From positions 1 to 6,573 of the forward strand of contig CAZUSO010000102.1 in assembly GCA_964622775.1 (NCBI GenBank): a stretch of 6,573 bases of DNA, in the 5' to 3' direction. This DNA comes from CAZUSO01 sp964622775. GTDB taxonomy: Bacteria > Bacteroidota > Bacteroidia > Chitinophagales > Chitinophagaceae. Positions 1 through 6,421 of the stretch are shown piece by piece. A model generated the notes under the pieces. That model was not told the origin of the DNA, did not search any database, and saw nothing but the letters and a program-made list of their open reading frames with translations. Made by a program: the position numbers and the translations under genes. Position 1 is the stretch's first letter; each line of letters begins with the position of its first letter.

Positions 1-52
1 ATACGTTGCTCACTAAACATACAAGTACTGATACCAGTAAAAGCTTCTTCAT
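1..52 (-). CDS. N-terminal fragment of an exported protein (signal peptide only)
   Basis: The ATG is at 52-50 on the minus strand and the frame stays open to the window edge, giving 17 residues, MKKLLLVSVLVCLVSNV. Two lysines followed by an unbroken hydrophobic stretch are the n- and h-regions of a Sec signal peptide, so the product is probably exported to the periplasm, outer membrane or outside. A cysteine occurs at residue 12, but the preceding residues (V-L-V) are not a good lipobox, so a lipoprotein is not supported. The mature part lies outside the window and its function cannot be told. It is oriented like the two T9SS cargo genes to its right and lies about 280 bp beyond the nearer one. 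The call rests on a short open frame plus signal-peptide character. Confidence 0.66.
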   Translation of the reverse strand, partial: MKKLLLVSVLVCLVSNV

Positions 53-334
53 AATCGATATTTTTAAATGATGCCTACTCTGTCAGTCAGGTTTTCGGCT
101 TCCCCATTAATCAATAAAAATATTTTATTTACACCTCAAAGGTGTTATCCAATTTGCAAACAGCAGCTATGCGTTTGAGTACGGAAGAAACAGGGAAAAG
201 CAAGCAAAGGTTGGAGTAAATCAGCCCCAGGATGCACAGGAATACGGAATACGGACTTCACTCATTTCTCGAACTACTCAACCACTCTATATAATTACGT
301 ATTTTATTCTATTATTTACCAATCCATTCGGCAA
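53..334. other. AT-rich intergenic spacer
   Basis: No convincing reading frame was found. The spacer separates the stop of the 335-973 gene from the start of the left-edge gene, both on the minus strand, so it should hold a terminator for the first and a promoter for the second. What can be seen is a small hairpin at 131-145, a tandem duplication of the heptamer AATACGG at 241-254, and a stretch around 255-268 that resembles one in the spacer after the kinase gene. No clear TAnnTTTG promoter element was found for the left-edge gene. Confidence 0.6.
131..145 (-). terminator. Possible weak terminator hairpin
   Basis: ACACCT at 131-136 and AGGTGT at 140-145 form a perfect 6-bp stem with a 3-base loop. 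Read on the minus strand it is followed by an A/T-rich run containing TATTTTTATT. It lies about 190 bp after the stop of the 335-973 gene, rather far for a dedicated terminator, and the stem is short. It could equally be an operator half-site pair or chance. Confidence 0.25.
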
Positions 335-973
335 TTATTTCAAAATAATCTTTTTCATGAACCCGCCTTGCTTTGTCTGTACTTTCAGGAAATACAATCC
401 GCGCGGTACACCTGACAGATCCAGCTCACGAAAGCCCTGGTGAAAGTCCTTAATTACCCTGCCTGTATTATCGATAAGCTCTATTTGCTGTATGTCTGTA
501 GCCTGATCATATTCAAGATAGATCACTTCGGAGGCAGGATTGGGGAAATAATAGATATCGCCGTTTAAACCGGGAATCATAATGCCTGAAGGATTTTCCG
601 ACAAGGGCAAATCCTCACATTCAGATGCACAATAAAAATAAACTCTTAGATCTGCAAGGGCGGGCAATACGCTAATCATTGTAGGGAGCAAATATACCTG
701 TGTGTCTGAGTTGGGCGGTGTCATTAAACAATAACAATTAGCCGCCGCAAGGGTATCCCCCGGGTTTGACCTGCTGATCACTTTCATTTCGCCATAAAGG
801 CAACCTGAAATGCCTGACTGGCAATCCGTACAATAGTTACTTATTTTTACGGCCAGATAACCGGAATCCGTAAGGCTGATGCTCTCTACTTTGAGCTGGG
901 TACAATCGGGTGATTGTGCATCAGCGTCAAAGGTAAAGCATACCAAAAGCAAAAGGAAGAAAGCTCTTACCAT
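335..973 (-). CDS. Small cysteine-rich secreted protein with T9SS type A sorting domain
   Basis: This is a 212-residue protein read from the ATG at 973. That start gives an ordinary signal peptide (MVRAFFLLLLVCFTFDADA, cleavage near residue 19-20). The frame is open to a further ATG at 1039, which would add 22 residues before the hydrophobic core, so I judge it less likely. The mature middle part (about 21-135) has eight cysteines, at 24, 48, 51, 58, 80, 82, 115 and 119, including CTDC and CYC pairs. An even number in an exported protein suggests up to four disulfides. I do not recognise this domain. Residues about 141-212 form a T9SS type A C-terminal domain: YYFPNPASE start, a DNTGRVI strand, a GLYFLKV strand and a basic end (MKKIILK). 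The signal should direct the protein through the outer membrane, with removal of the C-terminal domain. No enzyme motif is visible. The gene lies downstream of another T9SS cargo gene on the same strand, with a large inverted repeat between them. Confidence 0.86.
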   Translation of the reverse strand: MVRAFFLLLLVCFTFDADAQSPDCTQLKVESISLTDSGYLAVKISNYCTDCQSGISGCLYGEMKVISRSNPGDTLAAANCYCLMTPPNSDTQVYLLPTMISVLPALADLRVYFYCASECEDLPLSENPSGIMIPGLNGDIYYFPNPASEVIYLEYDQATDIQQIELIDNTGRVIKDFHQGFRELDLSGVPRGLYFLKVQTKQGGFMKKIILK

Positions 974-1056
974 AATCTTCAATTTTTGAGTAATGAAAAA
1001 CAAGATAGTGTTATAAACAGGGAGATTTCTCCGCTTCATAAAATTGTCGTCCCTCT

Positions 1057-1064
1057 CAAATTTA
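1057..1064 (-). promoter_or_regulatory. Candidate Bacteroidota -7 element (TAAATTTG)
   Basis: Read on the minus strand, 1064-1057 is TAAATTTG, a full match to the TAnnTTTG consensus of the primary sigma factor of Bacteroidota. A TTC triplet 20 bases upstream (1087-1085) is a weak match to the usual TTG at about -33. Transcription would start near 1050, giving an untranslated leader of about 75 bases to the preferred ATG at 973. The -33 region lies inside the adjacent inverted repeat, which suggests control by a repressor or activator. No transcript data support it here. Confidence 0.42.
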
Positions 1065-1117
1065 CTTCGGTCGGTATGACGAATGAATCTGTTAGTGCTC
1101 TGTTATACCGACCGAAG
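1065..1117. repeat. Perfect 13-bp inverted repeat, candidate operator
   Basis: CTTCGGTCGGTAT at 1065-1077 and its exact reverse complement ATACCGACCGAAG at 1105-1117 are separated by 27 bases. The arms are centred about 40 bp apart, roughly four helical turns. The repeat directly abuts the TAAATTTG element for the 335-973 gene and covers its -33 region, a typical place for an operator. As RNA it would form a 13-bp stem with a 27-base loop. Neither strand shows a T-run straight after the stem, and the loop is large, so a standard intrinsic terminator for the upstream 1193-2032 gene is less likely, though a structured leader or processing site remains possible. Confidence 0.6.
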
Positions 1118-1192
1118 GGGAATTAATGGGGAGCGTAGCAGCATTATTTTATCGTAGCGGACTTATCTCCTGATTTAGAAAACTATCAAAAA

Positions 1193-2032
1193 TTATTTCT
1201 TGATAAACATCACGCTTTCGCTTCCCCTTTGCTCCGAAAAACATTGCATGAAATAAATACCCGCATTTAACCGGCTGACATTTATGGCCTGGCTAAAAAG
1301 CTGGTGTATCACTTCCTTGCCGGTAATGTCCCTTACCGTAATTGTGGAATATGGAACAGCGGAGCTGATATTCAATAATTCCTGGGCAGGATTTGGGAAA
1401 AGCCGGATCTTACCGCTTTCGGCCTGAGCTTCCTCAATACCGGTAGGGGGAGGATTTGTCCCGTTGACCATTAAATTATCAAACCGTACATCCAGCCAGC
1501 TTACGATGGTCCTGTACCGGAAAGCGATATAACAATCTCCGGATGTGGATGGAATGGAAATATTCTGAGTAAGGTTCCATATTCCATCGTTTACATAATC
1601 AGCTCCCCGGAAATCCTTCAGCAATATTCTTGCCATTGCCAGTTGCGGGTCCGGAGAGCCGACCAATAAATATATCCCCACCGTATCATCGGGAAACGGT
1701 GTGCTGAAGCCGGAAAAATAATGACGCACGGAATCTATATTGCCGCCGGAGGAAAAATCAAACAAGGGAGAAACAAACCAGTCGTCCGTTACCATATTGC
1801 CATTAACCGGGTAAAGATGCATGAGACATTCCGGTGCCGAATAAGACATATCGGAAGCATATTGCCAGATATAATTGCCCCCGAACCCGGTACGGTAAAG
1901 CGTCCAGTCGGCCTTTTCGGTTGCATTGTCAAACCCGGTATAATAAGGGAAACTGACCTGGGCACCAACCTCTGTACGGCTTAACAGTGTCAACAGTATG
2001 ATGCACATGCAATGAATAGTAATCGATTTCAT
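1193..2032 (-). CDS. Secreted protein with choice-of-anchor-J-like domain and T9SS type A sorting domain
   Basis: A 279-residue protein. Residues 1-25 are a signal peptide (hydrophobic core MCIILLTLL, end EVGAQ). Residues about 27-192 resemble the choice-of-anchor J (MAM-like) beta-sandwich: an early F-x-x-GFDN segment, W43 and W56, the NMVTDDWFVSPLFDFS stretch at 79-94 (in this family the 'D-W-L-x-S-P' strand), and a closing DVRFDNLMVNG strand at 181-191. A TNPPPTG linker leads to the T9SS type A domain at about 208-279 (IRLFPNPAQE, RDITGKEV, GIYFMQC, ending FIKK). No catalytic residues are evident. In this family such domains occur in adhesins and accessory modules of secreted enzymes, so a role in surface or substrate binding is inference. 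The protein is short for the family, having one copy and no attached enzyme. It diverges from the response regulator gene at 2297. Confidence 0.88.
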   Translation of the reverse strand: MKSITIHCMCIILLTLLSRTEVGAQVSFPYYTGFDNATEKADWTLYRTGFGGNYIWQYASDMSYSAPECLMHLYPVNGNMVTDDWFVSPLFDFSSGGNIDSVRHYFSGFSTPFPDDTVGIYLLVGSPDPQLAMARILLKDFRGADYVNDGIWNLTQNISIPSTSGDCYIAFRYRTIVSWLDVRFDNLMVNGTNPPPTGIEEAQAESGKIRLFPNPAQELLNISSAVPYSTITVRDITGKEVIHQLFSQAINVSRLNAGIYFMQCFSEQRGSESVMFIKK

Positions 2033-2296
2033 TTTTGAAAATTTAATTGTTTGGAAAATATGATTTGAATCTACACCCGAAAGACACGCCTGAAAGAGGA
2101 TAGGTTTGCGTGAAAAAGCAGTACAATTTGTAAACGGATGCCATGAGTTTGTGTATGGAATAATTGTAGAAAAACGAGCAAAAATCCGGGGGAAATCCAG
2201 GTCTCCCGAATGTGCATAAATAACCTGATTATATTTTTAAATTTAGTTTTGCCCTACGCCTTTAATCTGTCTTTTATTAAAATTAAAATCTGAGAA
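2033..2296. other. Divergent intergenic region between cargo gene and two-component operon
   Basis: This 264-bp spacer lies between two divergently transcribed genes and must hold both promoters. I see no coding frame worth calling. A plus-strand TAnnTTTG element sits at 2244-2251. No matching minus-strand element was found for the 1193-2032 gene. It is the obvious place to look for binding of the LytTR regulator encoded next door, but I did not find a clear pair of LytTR-type direct repeats by eye. Confidence 0.6.
2244..2251 (+). promoter_or_regulatory. Candidate -7 element of the two-component operon (TAGTTTTG)
   Basis: TAGTTTTG matches the Bacteroidota TAnnTTTG element in full. Upstream, only CTG at 2225-2227 (16-base spacer) approximates the TTG of the -33 box, so the match is one-sided. 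Transcription would start near 2258, leaving a leader of about 40 bases before the ATG at 2297. The position fits a promoter serving both the regulator and the kinase. Confidence 0.42.
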
Positions 2297-3061
2297 ATGT
2301 CTTTAAATATCCTGATTGCGGATGACGAAAAAATAAGCCGGTTATATATCAGGAACTTAATATCGGAATTCCTGCCGGGAGCTTCCATATACGAAGCAGA
2401 CAGTGCGGCCAGGGCGAAGGAGATACTCCTGGAAAACATTGTGGGCATCCTGTTTCTTGATATCAATATGCCTAAAATGAACGGAATAGAATTAATGAAA
2501 TCGTTCGACAAAAAAGGTTTTGAGCTGGTATATATTACCGCTTATGAAAAATATGCCATTGACGCCATAAAGCAGGATGCCGTTGACTATATACTCAAGC
2601 CTATCAACAAAAGAGAATTTAGAAACATGCTTCAACGAGTGATCCGGATCCATGAAGAAAAGAAAACCCACATCAAAAAAGCAACGGCAACCGATTTATC
2701 CGAAGAAGCTTATGCAAAGCAAAAGATAGCCGTATATCATGAAAACGGCATAAAATTTATACCCATTAGTGAGATCGAATATTTAAAAGCGCTCAATACC
2801 TACACCCTGATCCATCATATTTCCGGAGCCAAAACCATCGTGTCAAAAGCCATCAATCGCTTTGAAAACAATCTTGACCCTCGCTGGTTTTTCCGGATTC
2901 ACAAATCCTATATCATCAATATCAGGGCTGTGCGTGCGTATTCACCCACTGAAAACAATATGGTCATCACCACAAATGGAGCTGAAATCCCGGTCTCCCG
3001 GCGTCGTTTAAAGACTTTTCTCGAAATCATGAAAAACAACAAGGACATCATAACCCCGTAA
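2297..3061 (+). CDS. LytTR-family response regulator (REC + LytTR DNA-binding domain)
   Basis: A 254-residue cytoplasmic transcription factor. The receiver domain (about 2-118) has all the usual residues: acidic pair D9/D10, phospho-acceptor D55 in FLDINMPKMNG, T81 in the ITAY motif, and K101 followed by P102. A lysine-rich linker leads to a LytTR domain at about 142-245, recognised by IKFIPISEIEYLKALNTY, FFRIHKSYIINI (198-209) and the closing IPVSRRRLKTF segment. LytTR proteins bind DNA through a ten-stranded beta fold and in this family are paired with LytS-type kinases. The ATG at 2297 starts right at the canonical beta-1 strand (LNILIADDE), so no other start is needed. The kinase begins one base after its stop, so the two are surely co-transcribed and very likely partners. 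Its target genes cannot be read from the sequence. Confidence 0.96.
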   Translation: MSLNILIADDEKISRLYIRNLISEFLPGASIYEADSAARAKEILLENIVGILFLDINMPKMNGIELMKSFDKKGFELVYITAYEKYAIDAIKQDAVDYILKPINKREFRNMLQRVIRIHEEKKTHIKKATATDLSEEAYAKQKIAVYHENGIKFIPISEIEYLKALNTYTLIHHISGAKTIVSKAINRFENNLDPRWFFRIHKSYIINIRAVRAYSPTENNMVITTNGAEIPVSRRRLKTFLEIMKNNKDIITP

Positions 3062-3062
3062 T

Positions 3063-6002
3063 ATGTCCACAAAATATTTCCGACAATTATTTTTTGTATT
3101 AGGCAGTTGTATCTATTGCCTGAACGCAGGCCAGGCAAATGCGCAATCCTACGCTGTAAAGCATTACTCTACCTCAGAAGGCCTGTCCCATTCTAATGTG
3201 TTCAGGATTTTTCAGGATACAAGAGGTTTCATCTGGTTCAGCACCGATGAAGGTCTGAGCTGTTTCGACAGCAAATCGTTTACTAATTATTATACCGCGG
3301 ATGGCCTATCGGACGATTGTATCATGTCTGTTACCGAATCGCCTGCCGGCCAATTATATATTTCCACTTATCGAAATGGTATTTCCATAAAAAATGACAG
3401 CGTTATAAAAAAATTAACCATCGAAGACAGCAAAATGCCTTTAAAAATCTTCTCCTCATTTATTAGTCCCAACAATATTTGGTTTATAGGAGAGGATGAT
3501 ATTACAAGTTTATTTCACATCCGGAATAACCACTTAAAAAAGTGGGAAGGAAAAGACAAACAGGGTGAAAGAATTATCATACAAAAGGGTTATGAACATG
3601 ACAATACGCTTTTTTTAGCTACCAACCACGGCATTTTTTTTATCGATAAAACACAGGAAGTAAAACCCTTTATGCCTGACCTGATAAAGGGAAGCGTAAC
3701 GGCCATGGAAATAGACAGGAAAGGGAAGATCTGGGTCGGGCAAACGCACCGCCTGATATGTATCCACAATGGCCAGATACGAAAGGATATCAAAATAAAG
3801 CCTAAAACTGCTATCAGTGATATTCTTACCGATAAAAAAGAGGGCGTTTGGGTGTCTATAATCGGCGAGGGCGTTTGCAAAGTGCAAAACAATGACCTGA
3901 TCAACATGAACAAGACATTGGGTATAAACACTCACATGATCAACGATCTGTTTGAAGACCGCGACGGGTCGGTCTGGATTGCCACACATGGTGATGGCGT
4001 GTATAAATTAGATTTCAAATATATCAATCTTTTCCCCCTGAAAAACAAGCTGCTGAATGTTTATAGTACCGCTGTTACGCCATTTGGTGCAAGTATTTTC
4101 GTTGGTTCGCTGGGGACATTGAGCATCCTGAAAAATAATAAACTATTGCCCTTTCCATTACACTATTTAGAAGCTGTTAATTACATCTATTTTGTTGAAA
4201 TCATTAATGAGCAACTCTATGTTGGGACACCGCACGGTTTAATCAGGAAAGACCTGAAATATCCTTTTCGGGAGAAATTAATACTACAAAATAATCATGC
4301 GGCCACAGGCATAATTTCTATTTATAAAGACAGTGAAGGCAGAATATGGGCCGGGGGATTCAACCAGTTGTATCAGGTAAGCGGCGAAAATATTATAAAA
4401 GTCAACACTAATATCAATAAAATTTTAAGGATAAATGTGATTCATGAAGACAACGAAAATAATATCTGGTTTGGTACAAATAAGGGGTTGATAAAATTTG
4501 ACGGCAATACATTTTCCGAAGTAAAGATATCCGGGTCAGACACAGCCCCTCCTGTAATATCCATTTATCCCGACAACAAGACGCTCTGGATCGGCACTAC
4601 CAATGGTATCACAAAATTGAATAAAGGCGCCATATTGTGCACAATTGAAAATGGGTTAAAAATCAGGAGCATGATCAAGGATTCAAGTCATACGCTCTGG
4701 TTAGGCACAAGCAAGGGATTAAAATATATAGCGAATGGCACAAGCGTAATAAAGGACTGCAATGCATTTCCGTTTAATGATGAAATACTGAAGCTGCATA
4801 TTCAAAACAATAGGCTCTTCGTGGGTACCATAGCCGGGTTATTTCAAATGGAAATAGACCAAACGCTTTCCCTGGAAGGGCCAGCCCTTCCAACTTATAT
4901 TACTTCCGTAACCACCCAGGACAAAACTATAGCGATGCCAGGGAGGATCAGATTGCCGTATAATCATAACAAACTGATCATAAATTTTATCGGATTGAAT
5001 TTTACCAATCCGGGATATACTGAATACCGTTACCGTATCAGGAACCTGGATGAAATCTGGCATATGACCACCAATAATTCCATCGAACTATCCAGTATGC
5101 CTTACGGAAGCTATAATTTTGAGCTGGAAAGCCGGATAAGAGGTGAAAGATGGGGTAGCACGCAGGTTTTAGAGATACAGGTTAATACGCCCATTTGGAG
5201 ACAATGGTGGTTTATCGCGCTTCTGTTTGTCGGGACTGTGGTTATTCTTTATGCCTTATTAAGAAACACCATCAACAGAAGAGAAAAAAAGAAAAGACGT
5301 CATCTGATGCTGCAAAATAAGATCAACCAGCTAAAACAACAAGCATTAAATGCATTGATCAATCCTCACTTCATCTTCAATTGCATGAATTCGATTCAAT
5401 ATTACATCAATGAAAACGACAATGACCTGGCCAACGAATATCTGTCCCGCTTTGCCCGGCTCATACGTATGACACTGGAGCATTCTATGGATTCATTTAT
5501 TGATCTGGGCACGGAAACCGAACGGATAAAACTATACCTGTCCCTGGAGCAATTAAGGTTTGACGATAACCTGAAATGGCAGCTTTTTGTTTCGGACACA
5601 TTGCAAAACAAAGGCATAAAGATCCCTAATATGATTTTGCAACCCTATATTGAAAATGCCATCTGGCACGGCATTATGCCCAAAGAAGGGCCGGGAGAAA
5701 TTATCATTAATATGGAAAAGTCCGGCGAGGCCAACCTGAAAATAACCATTCGGGACAACGGGGCGGGGATTGATTTTGATGCCCTGAAACAAAATAATAA
5801 AAACAAATCCCTGGGAATGAAATTAATTGCCGAACGGCTGGCTCTACTGAAAGAAATATCAGGCCGTGATTTTAGCGTAAAAGTCAAAAAAATTGAGCAT
5901 ATTCTGACAACCCCAAGCGCCGGCACTACAAAAAATACCGGCACCATAGTAGAGCTTTTACTGCCCCTGATTTCCTCCCGCAAAGAATCAATGGAAGTTT
6001 AA
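3063..6002 (+). CDS. Sensor histidine kinase: double Reg_prop propeller, Y_Y_Y domain, one TM segment, LytS-type kinase
   Basis: A 979-residue inner-membrane sensor. Residues 1-27 are a signal peptide ending ANA, so the sensor part is periplasmic. From about 34 to 620 there are 14 propeller repeats (two-component regulator propeller family). Their aromatic marker in the '(I/L)-W-x-G/A-T' strand falls at residues 58, 99, 140, 184, 224, 263, 305, 346, 386, 429, 469, 509, 546 and 586, a spacing of about 40, which fits two seven-bladed propellers. A Y_Y_Y domain follows (about 636-706, with YRYRIRNLDEIW), then one membrane helix (about 715-733) and a basic, coiled-coil-prone linker. The cytoplasmic part is a His_kinase/LytS type: phospho-acceptor H769 in NPHFIFN, N-box N865 in LQPYIENAIWHG, G1 box DNGAGID (898-904) and G2 glycine G918 in SLGMKLIAERL. 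All key residues are present. There is no receiver or AraC domain fused on, unlike the hybrid systems of gut Bacteroides. The ligand is unknown; polysaccharide-derived ligands are known for some relatives. Its partner is the regulator gene ending one base before. Confidence 0.97.
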   Translation: MSTKYFRQLFFVLGSCIYCLNAGQANAQSYAVKHYSTSEGLSHSNVFRIFQDTRGFIWFSTDEGLSCFDSKSFTNYYTADGLSDDCIMSVTESPAGQLYISTYRNGISIKNDSVIKKLTIEDSKMPLKIFSSFISPNNIWFIGEDDITSLFHIRNNHLKKWEGKDKQGERIIIQKGYEHDNTLFLATNHGIFFIDKTQEVKPFMPDLIKGSVTAMEIDRKGKIWVGQTHRLICIHNGQIRKDIKIKPKTAISDILTDKKEGVWVSIIGEGVCKVQNNDLINMNKTLGINTHMINDLFEDRDGSVWIATHGDGVYKLDFKYINLFPLKNKLLNVYSTAVTPFGASIFVGSLGTLSILKNNKLLPFPLHYLEAVNYIYFVEIINEQLYVGTPHGLIRKDLKYPFREKLILQNNHAATGIISIYKDSEGRIWAGGFNQLYQVSGENIIKVNTNINKILRINVIHEDNENNIWFGTNKGLIKFDGNTFSEVKISGSDTAPPVISIYPDNKTLWIGTTNGITKLNKGAILCTIENGLKIRSMIKDSSHTLWLGTSKGLKYIANGTSVIKDCNAFPFNDEILKLHIQNNRLFVGTIAGLFQMEIDQTLSLEGPALPTYITSVTTQDKTIAMPGRIRLPYNHNKLIINFIGLNFTNPGYTEYRYRIRNLDEIWHMTTNNSIELSSMPYGSYNFELESRIRGERWGSTQVLEIQVNTPIWRQWWFIALLFVGTVVILYALLRNTINRREKKKRRHLMLQNKINQLKQQALNALINPHFIFNCMNSIQYYINENDNDLANEYLSRFARLIRMTLEHSMDSFIDLGTETERIKLYLSLEQLRFDDNLKWQLFVSDTLQNKGIKIPNMILQPYIENAIWHGIMPKEGPGEIIINMEKSGEANLKITIRDNGAGIDFDALKQNNKNKSLGMKLIAERLALLKEISGRDFSVKVKKIEHILTTPSAGTTKNTGTIVELLLPLISSRKESMEV

Positions 6003-6350
6003 TTTATCGCTTTTGCGCATACCGTATTACCACGTCTGCGAAGCATTTAAAAAGCTCTTGCCACGAACGTTGTTGTGTGTTTCCTTTAGCCGCGTGTGTC
6101 TTCACCCTCTCCCATTCAGTGTTTCTCCGTACGGCTCCTGCCGGCGCACGAATCCATTCGTGTGTCAAAGTATTGTGCTCCTTCAACGTTTCTCCAGACG
6201 ACGTCGCAGCGGCAGACATCTCTGATTGCATAATGGGAGCATCACTTCGTTCATTTCGGCAAGCTCCTATGGACTGCCCCCGTGTTCATTTCGATTAACT
6301 CTGACTCGTCCTTTCTCCCTTCATTCATGTTCCATTGTCAATTGCCATTA
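6003..6350. other. GC-richer spacer without a convincing gene
   Basis: By hand count 6061-6300 is about 52% G+C, above the general look of the window. Frames of 70-75 codons are open on both strands (for example 6231-6004 on the minus strand), but they overlap each other, have no recognisable domain, signal peptide or membrane segment, and none is preferred. Visible structure includes a 16-bp palindrome at 6147-6162 (CACGAAT, two bases, ATTCGTG) and a 10-bp direct repeat GTTCATTTCG at 6249-6258 and 6284-6293, the first of which lies between short inverted arms GGAGC/GCTCC (6236-6240, 6263-6267). It may be an intergenic repeat element, a gene remnant or a structured RNA; none is established. 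Confidence 0.5.
6249..6293. repeat. Short direct repeat GTTCATTTCG, two copies
   Basis: Identical 10-base copies lie at 6249-6258 and 6284-6293, 35 bases apart start to start. They sit in the GC-richer spacer downstream of the kinase gene. The first copy is part of a longer stretch that resembles one at 255-268 in another spacer. No target-site duplication or open frame accompanies them. Confidence 0.4.
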
Positions 6351-6359
6351 TAAACAAAA

Positions 6360-6385
6360 CCGCCCCGAAAATTAATCCGGGGCGG
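6360..6385 (-). terminator. Strong intrinsic terminator, possibly bidirectional
   Basis: CCGCCCCG (6360-6367) and CGGGGCGG (6378-6385) form a perfect 8-bp GC-only stem with a 10-base loop. On the minus strand it is followed at once by TTTTGTTTATAA, a good U-tract, and lies 36 bases past the stop of the right-edge gene, so it best serves that gene. On the plus strand it is followed by the T-rich CTTTGCTTTATG, and the flanks extend the stem past one A-C mismatch, so it could also stop transcripts from the kinase operon about 360 bases upstream. Confidence 0.85.
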
Positions 6386-6421
6386 CTTTGCTTTATGAAA
6401 CATCCTTATCGTTTCCTCACA

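Noticed and set aside
1065..1117. Inverted repeat as an intrinsic terminator of the 1193-2032 gene
   Set aside because: The loop is 27 bases and no T-run follows the stem on either strand; position next to a promoter element fits an operator better.
914..1126. Plus-strand frame of 70 codons
   Set aside because: It overlaps the start of the cysteine-rich cargo gene antisense and runs through the inverted repeat; no domain or signal peptide.
2101..2108. Plus-strand TAGGTTTG matching TAnnTTTG
   Set aside because: No TTG-like -33 box at the right distance, and nearly 190 bp from the regulator start; the element at 2244-2251 is better placed. Probably chance.
6120..6160. Segment containing GAGCCGTACGG on the minus strand, considered as a group II intron piece
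   Set aside because: Only a few bases resemble the region before intron-encoded reverse transcriptases; no domain V hairpin or reverse transcriptase is present.
6004..6231. Minus-strand frame of 75 codons ending two bases from the kinase stop
   Set aside because: The most protein-like of the frames in the spacer, but it has no recognisable motif or promoter element and is matched by equally long frames on the other strand. Kept only as a possible gene remnant in the findings.
6077..6298. Plus-strand frame of 73 codons in the same spacer
   Set aside because: Its open length is expected from the GC-richer composition, it conflicts with the minus-strand frame, and the product resembles nothing known.
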